DNA of 64,000 nucleotides, taken from positions 1,706,501 through 1,770,500 of the forward strand of contig NZ_CP133605.1 of the NCBI RefSeq assembly GCF_031199965.1. Direction: 5' to 3'. Source of the stretch: Paenibacillus sp. D2_2 (GTDB lineage: Bacteria; Bacillota; Bacilli; Paenibacillales; Paenibacillaceae). The translations under genes were made by a program, and so were the position numbers. Positions 46,041-55,963 of this stretch are shown here, one piece after another. Each line of letters begins with the position of its first letter. Position 1 is the first letter of the stretch. The notes under the pieces are model-generated. The model saw only the letters and a list, made by a program, of their open reading frames with translations, was not told where the DNA came from and did no database searches.

Positions 46041-47039
46041 ATGGAGCCGATTTTACAAGTTAAAGATTTGCATGTCTCCTTCTCAGTTAAGAGCGGCGAA
46101 GTAAAAGCTGTCCGCGGTATGAACTTTGAAGTGGGTAAAGGGGAAACGGTTGCGATTGTCGGTGAATCCGGAAGTGGTAAGAGCGTAACAGCCCAAACGA
46201 TCATGCGCCTGATTCCGTCCCCTCCGTCAATCATTAAGCAAGGTGAGATCTTGTTCCAAGGACAAGATATCTTGAAGAAAAGTAATAAGCAAATGGAAGC
46301 TATTCGTGGTAAAGATATTGGCATGATATTCCAAGACCCGATGACCTCTTTAAATCCTACGATTCGGATAGGGAAGCAAATTACTGAAGTACTCATCAAA
46401 CATCAGAAAATGTCAGCGGGTGAGGCTAAGCAGAGTGCTATAGAGATGCTTAAGCTGGTCGGTATTAAAAATGCTGAAGCCCGTTTTAACCAATATCCTC
46501 ATGAATTTTCCGGCGGTATGCGCCAACGTGCGATGATTGCCATCGCCCTGGCTTGTCGTCCGTCCCTGTTGATTGCCGACGAACCGACAACAGCGCTTGA
46601 CGTTACTATTCAGGCACAGATTATGGACGTTATGAAGGAAATGCAGCAGCACCTTGGAACCTCAATCATTCTGATTACGCATGATCTTGGTGTCGTTGCC
46701 GGGATGTGCGATCGTGTCATCGTTATGTATGCTGGCGAAGTAGTAGAGACCGGAACGAAATGGGAGATTTTCAAAAATCCTCAGCATCCTTACACCAAGG
46801 GCTTGCTCAGATCGATGCCGCGTCTTGACCAGAAGAAAGGCGAGCCGCTTATTCCAATTATCGGCACGCCGCCGGATTTGATTAAGCCTCCGATTGGTTG
46901 TCCTTTTGCAGCCCGCTGCGACAAAGCCATGAAGATCTGTGAGCGAATCGATCCGGAAGCGACTTTGTTTAGCGATACGCATCAAGCACGATGCTGGGAT
47001 CTGCATCCAATGGCTAAGGAGGTGCATTCGAATGAGTAA
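46041..47039 (+). CDS. oppD: Oligopeptide ABC transporter ATPase OppD
   Basis: 332 residues. Walker A GESGSGKS, signature FSGGMRQR, Walker [13 protein letters not shown] and the C-terminal oligopeptide-binding extension with Cys residues ([15 protein letters not shown]) that may hold an Fe-S cluster as in DppD. ATG 46041 is preferred over ATG 46038 for its spacing to AGGAGG (46028-46033). It pairs with OppF on the inner face of the membrane and overlaps oppF by 8 bp. Confidence 0.95.
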   Translation: MEPILQVKDLHVSFSVKSGEVKAVRGMNFEVGKGETVAIVGESGSGKSVTAQTIMRLIPSPPSIIKQGEILFQGQDILKKSNKQMEAIRGKDIGMIFQDPMTSLNPTIRIGKQITEVLIKHQKMSAGEAKQSAIEMLKLVGIKNAEARFNQYPHEFSGGMRQRAMIAIALACRPSLLIADEPTTALDVTIQAQIMDVMKEMQQHLGTSIILITHDLGVVAGMCDRVIVMYAGEVVETGTKWEIFKNPQHPYTKGLLRSMPRLDQKKGEPLIPIIGTPPDLIKPPIGCPFAARCDKAMKICERIDPEATLFSDTHQARCWDLHPMAKEVHSNE

Positions 47040-47979
47040 GGGGAAAACCCTGATTGAAGTAGAAGGACTTAAGAAGTACTTCCATGTCGGCGGAGGAAAT
47101 GTTCTCAAAGCCGTTAATGATATCAGCTTCTCTATTGCGGAGGGAGAGACGCTTGGGCTTGTTGGTGAATCAGGCTGTGGTAAATCCACAGCAGGACGTA
47201 CGATACTGCGTCTGTATGAACCGACAGGGGGCAGTGTAAAATTCAACGGTGTTGATATCAACACACTCTCTCCAAGTAAAATGAAAGCGATGCGCCGCGA
47301 TATGCAAATGATCTTCCAAGATCCGTATGCATCCTTGAATCCGCGCTTTACAGTCACCGATATTATCGGTGAAGCGCTGGATATTCATAATCTGGCTGGA
47401 TCGCGTAAAGAACGGAAGAAGCGGGTAGAAGAACTGCTCGATATGGTTGGGCTTAACCCTGACCATGCTACTCGTTATCCGCATGAATTTTCCGGTGGTC
47501 AGCGCCAGCGGATCGGGATTGCCCGTGCGCTTGCTGTAAATCCGAAGTTTATTATTTGTGATGAGCCGATTTCGGCGCTTGACGTATCGATCCAGGCTCA
47601 GGTTGTTAACCTGCTGGAAGATCTTCAAGACCGTCTCGGACTCACATATCTGTTCATTGCCCATGACCTGTCTATGGTTAAGCATATTAGTGATCGTGTT
47701 GCCGTTATGTATCTCGGACGAATCGTAGAGTTGGCCGAAAGTGAAGAGCTGTATGCCAATCCGATGCATCCTTACACGAAGATGCTGTTATCGGCTATTC
47801 CGATTCCGGACCCTGAGGTTGAAGCGAATAAGAAGCGGATCATCCAAGAAGACGGCGATAACGGCCCGATTCATTCCGCCAAGGGCGGCTCTGCCGGGGG
47901 CGGAATGTATGATCTGGAGAACTCCGAGCTTGTGGAAGTTTCGAAGGGCCATTTCGTTTCCATGCCGAAAAAGGGCTAA
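47032..47979 (+). CDS. oppF: Oligopeptide ABC transporter ATPase OppF
   Basis: 315 residues. Walker [10 protein letters not shown], signature FSGGQRQR and Walker [14 protein letters not shown]. The C-terminal extension is glycine-rich. It forms the ATPase heterodimer with OppD. ATG 47032 follows AAGGAGGTG (47017-47025) and overlaps the end of oppD. It is the last gene of the opp operon, closed by a terminator. Confidence 0.95.
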   Translation: MSKGKTLIEVEGLKKYFHVGGGNVLKAVNDISFSIAEGETLGLVGESGCGKSTAGRTILRLYEPTGGSVKFNGVDINTLSPSKMKAMRRDMQMIFQDPYASLNPRFTVTDIIGEALDIHNLAGSRKERKKRVEELLDMVGLNPDHATRYPHEFSGGQRQRIGIARALAVNPKFIICDEPISALDVSIQAQVVNLLEDLQDRLGLTYLFIAHDLSMVKHISDRVAVMYLGRIVELAESEELYANPMHPYTKMLLSAIPIPDPEVEANKKRIIQEDGDNGPIHSAKGGSAGGGMYDLENSELVEVSKGHFVSMPKKG

Positions 47980-48004
47980 TTGAACATCAAACATGAATTG
48001 AATG

Positions 48005-48042
48005 AAACTCTCACCTGATATTTTCAAGGTGGGAGTTTTATT
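48005..48042 (+). terminator. Intrinsic terminator after oppF
   Basis: AAACTCTCACCT (48005-48016) pairs with AGGTGGGAGTTT (48027-48038), one G-U pair, followed by T-rich sequence. Confidence 0.9.
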
Positions 48043-48131
48043 TTAGGTCGAAGAGTGCACTTTATCGATGGCTTATGATATATTTTTAAAGGATCAAGGA
48101 TAGAGTAGCATAGAACGGGGGATATAACCTG

Positions 48132-49769
48132 ATGAATATTGTGCAAGAGCCGATGACGTTGAATAAACCGCTTTCAGAGGATTATCTGAATCATTTTACG
48201 AGCGTACAACAATTATATCAATATGATGCGATGAATAAGGCAAGCTGGCAGGAAAGGCTGGAATGGCTGCATGAGTCGGAACATTTACGAATTCCGCGCA
48301 TGCAAGTCGTTGAGAGGTTGCGTGAATATAATAGTATATACAATCCGCACGAAGCCGTATCTCTGTCTTTGGATAACTTGGAGAAACCGGATGCCGCGGT
48401 GATTGTTGGCGGGCAGCAGAGTGGCCTGTTTACAGGACCGCTGCTCGTGATCTATAAAGCAGCGACAATTATTAAAGCAGCTCAGCAAGCTTCCAAGCAA
48501 CTAAATCATCCAGTTATCCCAGTCTTCTGGATCGCTGGCGAAGATCATGACTGGGATGAAGTGAACCATACCTATGTCTTGTCTCAGGACTTATCCGTTT
48601 CGCGGATCAGAGTTGCGCGGGAGACGGAGCAACGTCTACCCGTGAGCATGAATGCAGTTGCCAGAGAAGAATGGGAGCAGGCGATCTCTGAACTGGAGCA
48701 ACTTCTGCCCGATACGGAATTCAGACCTGGACTGCTAGATTTGCTAAGCCAAGTGTCGGAAGGGTCATCTACGTTGAGCGATGCTTTTGCCAAGCTCCTG
48801 GGAGCCTGGTTCGGTAAATACGGTTTGGTACTGCTCGATTCGGCAGATCCGGCCCTCAGGCGGCTTGAAACGCCAGTATTTGAGAGAATGATCGACAACA
48901 ATGATCAATTAGGGGCGGCGTATCGTGCTGCAGCGGATCTCTGTCAGTCTCTCGGCTATCAGGCACAGGCTGATGTGGCCGCAGATGGGGCGAATCTGTT
49001 CTATATTCATGAAGGAGAACGTCTCCTGCTGTTCAAGCATGATGGGAACTTTAGTGACCGTAAAGGAAAAGTTCATTTTACAGCAGATGAGCTTAAGGCA
49101 GAATTGAATCGTCACCCCGAGCGCTTCAGTAACAATGTGCTGACAAGACCTTTGATGCAGGACAGCTTACTGCCGGTGCTTGGCGCAGTATTAGGAATCG
49201 GCGAGATCGCTTATTGGGCTCTGACCGGATCGGCTTTTAAGGCATTTGGATTAAGGATGCCTCTGCTGCTAAACCGGGAATCTTATACTGTAATAGAAGG
49301 AACGCTTCATAAGCATATGGATAAATACAATCTGAGTTGGGCTGATGTAAGCGATCATCATGTATTTGCGCAGAAGAGAGAGAGCTGGTTGGCTGAGCAG
49401 GATTCATTGCATCTGGATGATCGCTTTGAACAAATCAAGGCTGCATTTACTGAGATGTATGATCCTCTGATCGAACAGCTCGGTGGAATTCAAGCAGGAT
49501 TGCTCAAGCTGGGCGCCGCTAACCGTGAGAAGATTGTAGAGCAAATGGAATACTTGCGCGGTCGTGCCAAGGATGCGCTTGGTAAGGCCAACTCCGCAGG
49601 ACTGCGGCATTTCGATCGGATCGAATTATCACTCTTCCCACAACACAAACCGCAGGAGCGGGTATATAATATTTTCTACTATTTGAACCGTTACGGGAAT
49701 GATTGGATTGACCACCTGTTGGAGATTCCATATGATATCTCCGGAAAGCATCGAATCATTTACCTATAG
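48132..49769 (+). CDS. bshC: Bacillithiol synthase BshC (cysteine-adding enzyme)
   Basis: 545 residues, the family's normal length. It catalyses the last step of bacillithiol synthesis, joining cysteine to glucosaminyl-malate. Conserved blocks seen are VIVGGQQSGLFTGPLLVIYK, HPVIPVFWIAGEDHDWDEVNH (split here by family variation) and LTRPLMQDSLLPVLGAVLG. A C-terminal coiled coil follows. ATG 48132 follows GGGGGAT. In Bacillus (yllA) it precedes mraZ, but here an adenosylhomocysteinase gene lies between. Confidence 0.93.
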   Translation: MNIVQEPMTLNKPLSEDYLNHFTSVQQLYQYDAMNKASWQERLEWLHESEHLRIPRMQVVERLREYNSIYNPHEAVSLSLDNLEKPDAAVIVGGQQSGLFTGPLLVIYKAATIIKAAQQASKQLNHPVIPVFWIAGEDHDWDEVNHTYVLSQDLSVSRIRVARETEQRLPVSMNAVAREEWEQAISELEQLLPDTEFRPGLLDLLSQVSEGSSTLSDAFAKLLGAWFGKYGLVLLDSADPALRRLETPVFERMIDNNDQLGAAYRAAADLCQSLGYQAQADVAADGANLFYIHEGERLLLFKHDGNFSDRKGKVHFTADELKAELNRHPERFSNNVLTRPLMQDSLLPVLGAVLGIGEIAYWALTGSAFKAFGLRMPLLLNRESYTVIEGTLHKHMDKYNLSWADVSDHHVFAQKRESWLAEQDSLHLDDRFEQIKAAFTEMYDPLIEQLGGIQAGLLKLGAANREKIVEQMEYLRGRAKDALGKANSAGLRHFDRIELSLFPQHKPQERVYNIFYYLNRYGNDWIDHLLEIPYDISGKHRIIYL

Positions 49770-49824
49770 TGTGAGTTCATTGAGAGATTTGTTTGAAGGA
49801 CTATAAAGCCGAGGAGGAAATGGG

Positions 49825-51093
49825 ATGGATAAAGCAGTCATTGAGAACAGCATAATTAAAGATTTGCAGCTTGCTCCTGAAGGTCATTTGAAGATCGATT
49901 GGGTAGAGGCGCATATGCCTGTTCTTTCACGGATTCGCAAGCAGTTTGAAGCAGAACTGCCATTCAAGGGACTGAAGGTGGCAATTTCTCTTCATCTTGA
50001 GGCGAAGACAGCTTATTTGGCTAAAGTCGTGCAGGCTGGTGGAGCAGAAGTAACGATTACCGGAAGTAACCCGCTTTCTACGCAGGACGATGTGTGTGCT
50101 GCTCTCGTAGAGGATGGTATTACGGTGTATGCTAAATACAATCCGGAACCAGAGGAATACAAACAATTGCTGATTCGAGCTCTAGAGACAAAACCGGACT
50201 TAATCATCGATGACGGTGGTGACCTGGTGACCATCCTCCATTCGGAACGTCCCGACCTGCTTGAGAACATACGTGGTGGTGCAGAGGAGACAACGACGGG
50301 TATTTTACGTCTGAAAGCGATGGATAAAGAAGGTCGTTTGAAATTTCCAATGATCGCTGTCAATGACGCTTATTGCAAATACTTGTTCGATAACCGCTAC
50401 GGAACAGGCCAATCTGTATGGGATGGCATCAATCGGACTACCAATTTAGTCGTAGCTGGCAAGACAGTTGTCGTCGTTGGCTATGGCTGGTGCGGCAAAG
50501 GTGTAGCGATGCGTGCTAAAGGACTAGGAGCTAACGTTATCGTTACTGAAGTGAATGCGATCAGAGCGGTAGAAGCCCATATGGATGGATTCCGATTGAT
50601 GCCGATGACAGAAGCGGCCAAGATTGGCGACTTCTTTGTAACTGTAACGGGCAACCGTGATGTGATTCGCGGCGAGCATTACGATGTAATGAAAGACGGA
50701 GCGATCCTGTCCAATGCTGGACATTTTGATGTGGAAGTGAACAAGCCGGAGCTTGCAGATCGTTCCAGTTCGATCAGAACCGTGCGTCGCAACATTGAGG
50801 AATATCAATTGAAGGATGGACGCAAAGTTTACGTGCTTGCAGAGGGACGGTTAGTCAACCTCGCGGCAGGAGATGGACATCCGGCGGAAATTATGGATAT
50901 GACCTTTGCTCTACAAGCCCTATCGCTTAAGTATGTTAATGATCAATACGAGCAAATTGGTAAGACAGTCGTTAATGTTCCGTATGAGTTGGATGAACAG
51001 GTTGCCCGCTTTAAGCTGGAGAGCCTTGGTGTTAACATCGATTCCTTGACGGAAGAGCAGCGTACTTATCTGGATAGCTGGCAGGAACATTAA
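49825..51093 (+). CDS. ahcY: S-adenosyl-L-homocysteine hydrolase
   Basis: 422 residues, the shorter form common in archaea and some bacteria. It splits S-adenosylhomocysteine into adenosine and homocysteine using tightly bound NAD. The NAD motif [20 protein letters not shown] (about residue 213) and active-site regions DDGGDL, TTGILRL and AGHFDVEV are present. The RBS is GAGGAGG at 49811-49817. B. subtilis relies on Pfs/LuxS instead, so the presence of this gene between bshC and mraZ is unusual. Confidence 0.93.
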   Translation: MDKAVIENSIIKDLQLAPEGHLKIDWVEAHMPVLSRIRKQFEAELPFKGLKVAISLHLEAKTAYLAKVVQAGGAEVTITGSNPLSTQDDVCAALVEDGITVYAKYNPEPEEYKQLLIRALETKPDLIIDDGGDLVTILHSERPDLLENIRGGAEETTTGILRLKAMDKEGRLKFPMIAVNDAYCKYLFDNRYGTGQSVWDGINRTTNLVVAGKTVVVVGYGWCGKGVAMRAKGLGANVIVTEVNAIRAVEAHMDGFRLMPMTEAAKIGDFFVTVTGNRDVIRGEHYDVMKDGAILSNAGHFDVEVNKPELADRSSSIRTVRRNIEEYQLKDGRKVYVLAEGRLVNLAAGDGHPAEIMDMTFALQALSLKYVNDQYEQIGKTVVNVPYELDEQVARFKLESLGVNIDSLTEEQRTYLDSWQEH

Positions 51094-51177
51094 GTTATCT
51101 GAGCTATCTGGGGCGATCTACTTGTTATGAGATGTCGCTAAGAAATATGCCGAAAAATATCTAGTTTTCCCAATGAA

Positions 51178-51221
51178 AGCAGGCTTCGAGGTTGGATAAC
51201 CTTGAGGCTTGCTCTTTTTTT
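51178..51221 (+). terminator. Intrinsic terminator after ahcY
   Basis: A 16-base arm AGCAGGCTTCGAGGTT (51178-51193) pairs with AACCTTGAGGCTTGCT (51198-51213) including G-U pairs, followed by seven T. It separates ahcY from the dcw cluster. Confidence 0.9.
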
Positions 51222-51243
51222 GGTTATTTTCTTAAAAGTGGTT

Positions 51244-51410
51244 GTTCAAAAAGTCCGCTTTTGACCACGAAGTGAATCAAGAAGTAACTCGACATCGAAT
51301 CTTGAATTCACCCGGGTCTTCTGGTGCTGACGTACTAACTACTTACGCTTCGCTCCTCAGCTCCTATCTTCATCCAACCTTCTCGGTGCTGAAAACTGTC
51401 TTTTTTGAAC
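51244..51410 (-). repeat. Dispersed GTTCAAAAAG element, copy 6 (short form)
   Basis: A 167-bp copy in reverse orientation. On the minus strand: left end GTTCAAAAAAGACAG, core CAGCACCGAGAAGGTTGGATG, GAGGAGCGAAGCG, ACCCGGGTGAATTC, GATTCGATGTCGAG, CTTCGTGGTCAAAAGC and right end GGACTTTTTGAAC. It lies between the ahcY terminator and the MraZ operator. The rest of the 450-bp gap is AT-rich and must hold the mraZ promoter. Confidence 0.87.
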
Positions 51411-51490
51411 ACACACTTAAATTGAATTTCCAAATATTTTTTTTGCTTTTAGCAGGAATTTTCCTTAATATGTTGAATATAACCATCATT

Positions 51491-51520
51491 GTGGTGTAAA
51501 GTGGTGTAATGTGGGGGAAA
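51491..51520 (+). promoter_or_regulatory. MraZ operator: three 10-bp direct repeats
   Basis: GTGGTGTAAA (51491-51500), GTGGTGTAAT (51501-51510) and GTGGGGGAAA (51511-51520) follow each other without gaps, 24 bp ahead of mraZ. MraZ is known to bind GTGG- or TGGG-type direct repeats with 10-bp periodicity at its own promoter, so this is the expected autoregulation site. Confidence 0.85.
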
Positions 51521-51543
51521 GAGGTTAGGGGTGAGCGAAGCCG

Positions 51544-51981
51544 ATGTTTATGGGGGAATTCCAACATAGCATTGATGAGAAGGGCCGTATTATCATTCCG
51601 GCTAAGTTTCGTGATCTTTTGGGAACCTCTTTTGTCGTTACCCGCGGTCTTGATCAGTGTCTCTTTGTGTATCCCGTAACAGAATGGGAACTGCTGGAGC
51701 AGAAGCTCAAGACTTTGCCATTAATGAAATCCGATGCTCGCGCTTTTACTCGCTTCTTCTTCTCTGGAGCTACCGAATGTGAATGGGATAAACAGGGAAG
51801 GGTAAACATACCCGGCAATTTACGGCAGTATGCGAAGCTGGAAAAGGAATGCGTTGTGTTGGGCGTGTCGAATCGTGTTGAGATCTGGAGCCGTTCGACA
51901 TGGGAGCAGTACTTTGAGCAATCAGAAGAATCTTTCAATGAGATCGCAGAGAAACTGGTCGACTTCGATATCGACCTGTAA
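51544..51981 (+). CDS. mraZ: Transcriptional regulator MraZ
   Basis: 145 residues with two AbrB-like SpoVT/MraZ repeats, each with the DXXXR pattern: [19 protein letters not shown] and [18 protein letters not shown]. MraZ forms a ring that binds repeats at the dcw promoter and regulates division and wall genes. ATG 51544 gives the usual [11 protein letters not shown] start; ATG 51550 is the alternative. A dispersed repeat separates it from rsmH. Confidence 0.95.
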   Translation: MFMGEFQHSIDEKGRIIIPAKFRDLLGTSFVVTRGLDQCLFVYPVTEWELLEQKLKTLPLMKSDARAFTRFFFSGATECEWDKQGRVNIPGNLRQYAKLEKECVVLGVSNRVEIWSRSTWEQYFEQSEESFNEIAEKLVDFDIDL

Positions 51982-52035
51982 AAGGAAATTCAAACAGTGT
52001 TTTAAGAAATTAAAGTATTTAATCTACTAATGAGT

Positions 52036-52203
52036 GTTCAAAAAGTCCAGTTTTCAGCACCGAGAAGGTTGGATGAAGCTAGGGATTGAGAAGCAGAGCG
52101 TACGTTTGGGTACGTGAGCATCGGAAAGCCCGGGTGAATTCAAGATTCGATGTCGAATAGACTTTCAGTGCTGATTCGTGATCAAAAGTGGATTTTTTGA
52201 ATT
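52036..52203 (+). repeat. Dispersed GTTCAAAAAG element, copy 7, between mraZ and rsmH
   Basis: A 168-bp short-form copy. Flank ATGAGT, left end GTTCAAAAAGTCCAG, core CAGCACCGAGAAGGTTGGATG, GGGTACGTGAGC, GCCCGGGTGAATTC, GATTCGATGTCGAATAG, TTCGTGATCAAAAG and right end GGATTTTTTGAATTACCTC. It sits inside the dcw operon and ends about 18 bp before the rsmH RBS. Its ORF-like extension into rsmH is not coding. Confidence 0.87.
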
Positions 52204-52235
52204 ACCTCAAAAAAACAGTCTGGAGGGCTGCAGTC

Positions 52236-53219
52236 TTGTTCCATCACATCACGGTATTAAAGGCAGAAGCGACAGAAGGGCTGAGCATTAAGCCAGGCGG
52301 TATATATGTAGATTGTACGCTGGGTGGCGGTGGCCACAGCTCAGTCATATTGTCGAAGCTAGGTGATAGCGGCAGGTTGATCGCATTCGATCAGGATGAT
52401 TGGGCGCATGAGAACGCCAATGAGGTGCTTGCTCCCTATCGAGATCGTCTGACTTTGGTGAAAAGTAATTTCCGCCATATACAAGATAAATTGTTAGAGC
52501 TTGATTTCGTTCCAATACAAGATGGTCTGCCTCAGGTAGACGGTATATTGTTCGATTTAGGTGTGTCTTCCCCACAGTTTGATGAAGGGGAGCGGGGGTT
52601 TAGCTATAATGCTGATGCACCCCTGGATATGAGGATGGATCAATCAGCCGAACTTACGGCCAGAGATATCATCAACGAATGGCCTGAGCGTGAGATCGCC
52701 CGGATTTTGTTCCAATATGGTGAGGAGAAATTCTCGCGAAGAATTGCCAAGGTCATTGTAGATCAGCGAAAAACATCTCCGATCGAGACGACAGGTGAGC
52801 TGGTCGAACTAATTAAGGCAGGTATTCCTGCGGCAGCGAGAAGAACCGGAGGACATCCAGCCAAGCGAAGCTTTCAGGCGCTGCGTATTGCAGTAAATGA
52901 TGAGCTGGGAGCATTTGAAGAAGGATTGCATGCGGCAGTTCGTTGCCTGGCTCCAGGAGGCAGGGTATCGGTTATTACATTCCACTCCCTGGAGGATCGG
53001 ATTTGTAAGCAGATTTTTGCTAGTTATGTTGAGAAATGTACTTGTCCGCCGGATTTTCCAATGTGTGTTTGCGGGGGTAAAGGACAATTGAAATTAGTGA
53101 ACCGGAAACCAATCGTTCCTTCAGAGGAAGAATTGGAACATAATTCCCGGGCGCGTTCGGCGAAGTTGCGCGTGGCGGAGAAATTGAAAACTATAGCGGA
53201 AACAGCGGAGGGAAAGTGA
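52236..53219 (+). CDS. rsmH: 16S rRNA (cytosine-1402-N4)-methyltransferase RsmH
   Basis: 327 residues. SAM-binding motif [16 protein letters not shown], then [25 protein letters not shown] sequence (residues 95-115) and [16 protein letters not shown], all typical of RsmH (MraW). A TTG start at 52236 ([12 protein letters not shown]) is supported by TGGAGGG at 52221-52227; the frame is open further upstream only into the repeat. It methylates C1402 in the ribosomal P site. It is followed by ftsL with 1 bp between. Confidence 0.94.
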   Translation: MFHHITVLKAEATEGLSIKPGGIYVDCTLGGGGHSSVILSKLGDSGRLIAFDQDDWAHENANEVLAPYRDRLTLVKSNFRHIQDKLLELDFVPIQDGLPQVDGILFDLGVSSPQFDEGERGFSYNADAPLDMRMDQSAELTARDIINEWPEREIARILFQYGEEKFSRRIAKVIVDQRKTSPIETTGELVELIKAGIPAAARRTGGHPAKRSFQALRIAVNDELGAFEEGLHAAVRCLAPGGRVSVITFHSLEDRICKQIFASYVEKCTCPPDFPMCVCGGKGQLKLVNRKPIVPSEEELEHNSRARSAKLRVAEKLKTIAETAEGK

Positions 53220-53220
53220 G

Positions 53221-53595
53221 ATGGCGTATACACGCGGAAATTTAGCAGTTAAAGAGAAGGCGACGGCACGTGGGCAGAATCCGCGCTACCGTGAAACGAC
53301 TAAGGTTGTCACACGCAGGTCATCGCTTCCCATTCGCGAGAAGCTACTGTATATGGTGACGATACTGTTCTGTGTCGGAATTATGGGTGGCTTGCTATGG
53401 CAAAATTCGCAATTGTATGGTATCAAACGGCAAGTCTTCAATCTTAACACGGATATTCAAAATATTGGCGTTCAAGTGAAGGAGCTGTCGATCCAGAAAG
53501 AGAAGCTGGAGGAACGGATTCCAGATGAAGCAGCTAAGCTGGGATATGTAGAACCGCAAGATGAAGGTGTTCACGTTCAGGTTCCGGCATCGTAA
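53221..53595 (+). CDS. ftsL: Cell division protein FtsL
   Basis: 124 residues. A basic N-terminal cytoplasmic tail is followed by one membrane helix (about residues 42-60, LLYMVTILFCVGIMGGLLW) and a C-terminal extracellular leucine-zipper-like coiled coil. FtsL works with DivIC/FtsB in the divisome. Position between rsmH and pbpB is conserved. The RBS GAGGGAAAGTGAG lies in the rsmH end. Confidence 0.9.
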   Translation: MAYTRGNLAVKEKATARGQNPRYRETTKVVTRRSSLPIREKLLYMVTILFCVGIMGGLLWQNSQLYGIKRQVFNLNTDIQNIGVQVKELSIQKEKLEERIPDEAAKLGYVEPQDEGVHVQVPAS

Positions 53596-53661
53596 GCAAC
53601 TGTAACTCAGACACTAAATGTCAATTTGGGTACGATAAAAAAGTATTAAGAGGTTCTTATT

Positions 53662-55883
53662 ATGATCAAACGAATAAAGCTTCGTACACTGCTAATAGGG
53701 GGAATCATTACCCTCTTTTTGCTGTCTTGATGCTCAGAGTGTTCTGGGTTCAGGTTGTTGAGGAGAATTTCTGGCAGGGTTATGCCGAGACTCAATGGTC
53801 TAAGAAAAAAGTGCTTACTGCAACCCGGGGAACGATTACGGACCGGAAGGGTGATGTGCTGGCTGTTGATGCTCCAGCTTACACTGTCGCAGTAAATCCA
53901 CAAATTATCAATAAATACGGATTGCAGGAGGAGATTGTACAAGGTTTACATCAACTGCTTAACAAGGATGAGGGTGAATTAAGAACACTTGTAAATGCGA
54001 AGCGAGACAATGGTAGCTTCTATCCACAACGTGAAGTAAGAAATGAGGGATGGAAGATTGATCAGGAGCTTAGGGACCGGGTAGAGAAGTTCTCAGATGA
54101 ATTGAAAGAAAAGCATAAAATTCCGGATTCAGGTATTCTGCTGCTGAAGGAGAGCAAACGCTATTATCCTAAAAATACTTTAGCAGCACATGTACTTGGC
54201 TATACGGATCGTGAAGGAAATGCTATCTCCGGGATTGAAGCTTACTATGATAAAGAACTAACTGGTACTGATGGGGCGATTGAATATAAAAGCGATGGCC
54301 GCGGGATTGAGATTCCTAAAGCTAGCGAAGTGTATACCCCAGCAAAAGATGGTAATGAAATCCAGTTAACAATTGATGATACAATACAGTATTATATTCA
54401 GGATGCGATGAATGAGGCATTCAACCAACTGAAGCCAATCAGTATGACGGTGATAGCTGCAGATCCGAAGACGATGGAGATTTTAGGAATGGCCAACCTG
54501 CCTAGCTATAATCCTAATGAATACTGGGTGGATGTAGAACAGAAGAATTTCTATAATCATGCTATCAAGTCGATCTACGAACCAGGTTCAACCTTTAAGA
54601 TTGTCACTTTGGCTGCTACGGTACAGGAGGGTCTGTTCAATCCGAACGCCTACTATATGTCAGGTAGCATTCGTGTCCCTGGACAGACGATCCATGACGT
54701 CAAACGCTCAGGTTGGGGCAGTATCTCATACTTGGAAGGGGTTAAGCGTTCTAGTAACGTAGCCTTCGTCAAACTTGGTTATGAAATGCTGGGACCTGAT
54801 CGATTGAAACAGTATGTTGATAACTTTGGCTTCGGACAAGCTACAGGGATAGAGCTTCCGGGTGAGGCTAAGGGTGTGGTGTCTCCTGAACAGCAAGCGG
54901 ACTTTGCAGCAATGACCTACGGGCACGGTAAATTGCTGGTAACTCCTTTGCAGCAGGTTGCTGCAGTAGCGGCTATTGCCAACGGAGGAAAGCTGATGAC
55001 GCCGCATATCGTCAAGTCTATAACTGATCCCCTTACTGGTGAGAAGACAGTTACACAGCCTGAGGTCATAAGACAAGTTATTTCCCAGGAAAGTGCGAAG
55101 CAGACAGGCGAGTATCTAGAGCAGGTCGTCTCTGATTTGAAGATCGGGAGCGGACGTCACGCTTACATCGATGGGTATCGGGTTGCAGGTAAGACCGGTA
55201 CTGCTATAAAGGTTATCAACGGAAAATATGATAAAAGGAAGCAGGTTGTATCCTTTATCGGATATGCCCCTGTTGATGACCCAAAAGTTGCTATGCTGGT
55301 GCTTATCGACGAGCCTCAGGATTCCGATCTGGGCGGAGGAACGGCGGCTGCGCCAATCTTTAAGAAGATTATGAATCAAACACTGCAATATCTTGGAGTG
55401 CCTAAGAAGTTTGATAACAAGACAACGACAGATATTGCTAATAACGGTGTTAAGGCTCCTGATTTGAAAGGACTGACAGTCCAGGAAGCTAAGAACAAGC
55501 TTGCAGGACTTGGCATTAACTATGCAACGCTTGGCAAGGGGACTAATGTCGTCTCTCAATTCCCTAAAGCGGGCGCCATATTGAAGACTGGACAGCATAT
55601 GTATCTGCTGTCGGAAGAAGGGGATAAAGTTAATATCCCTAGCCTTAAGGGCCAGTCCCTGCGCGATGCGATGGAGCTACTCTCTGCAATAGGTGTAGAA
55701 GTGAAAATAGAAGGAGAAGGCTATGTTGTCTCTCAGACTCTGACCAAGGAGAATGGTAAGAGACGTATTGATCTTGTTCTAGAGCCTATGATCAAGGAAG
55801 GCGAGGAATCGGGTCAAGATGAGCAGAATGATGAGGCTGTTCCGGGGGATAATGCCAGTGAGGCCTCGGGTTCTTCCCCATAG
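53662..55883 (+). CDS. pbpB: Penicillin-binding protein 2B, class B, with PASTA domains (frameshift near 53718)
   Basis: About 740 residues after repair. The N-terminal membrane helix is broken by a frameshift: a T is missing from TTTTT at 53716-53720, and repair gives LFFAVLMLRVFWVQVVEE. A dimerisation domain follows, then the transpeptidase domain with active-site STFK in EPGSTFKIV, SxN in RSSNVAFV and KTGT in VAGKTGTAIKV. Two PASTA domains (about residues 600-710) and an acidic tail end the protein. It is the septal transpeptidase. The start is ATG 53662 with AAGAGG at 53648-53653. Confidence 0.93.
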
Positions 55884-55963
55884 CTTGTTCTAACCCCTGT
55901 TTGTCCTGAATATTGATGATATGAAACCAATTATGCTCAGGATGAAACAGGGGGGCCATTTCT

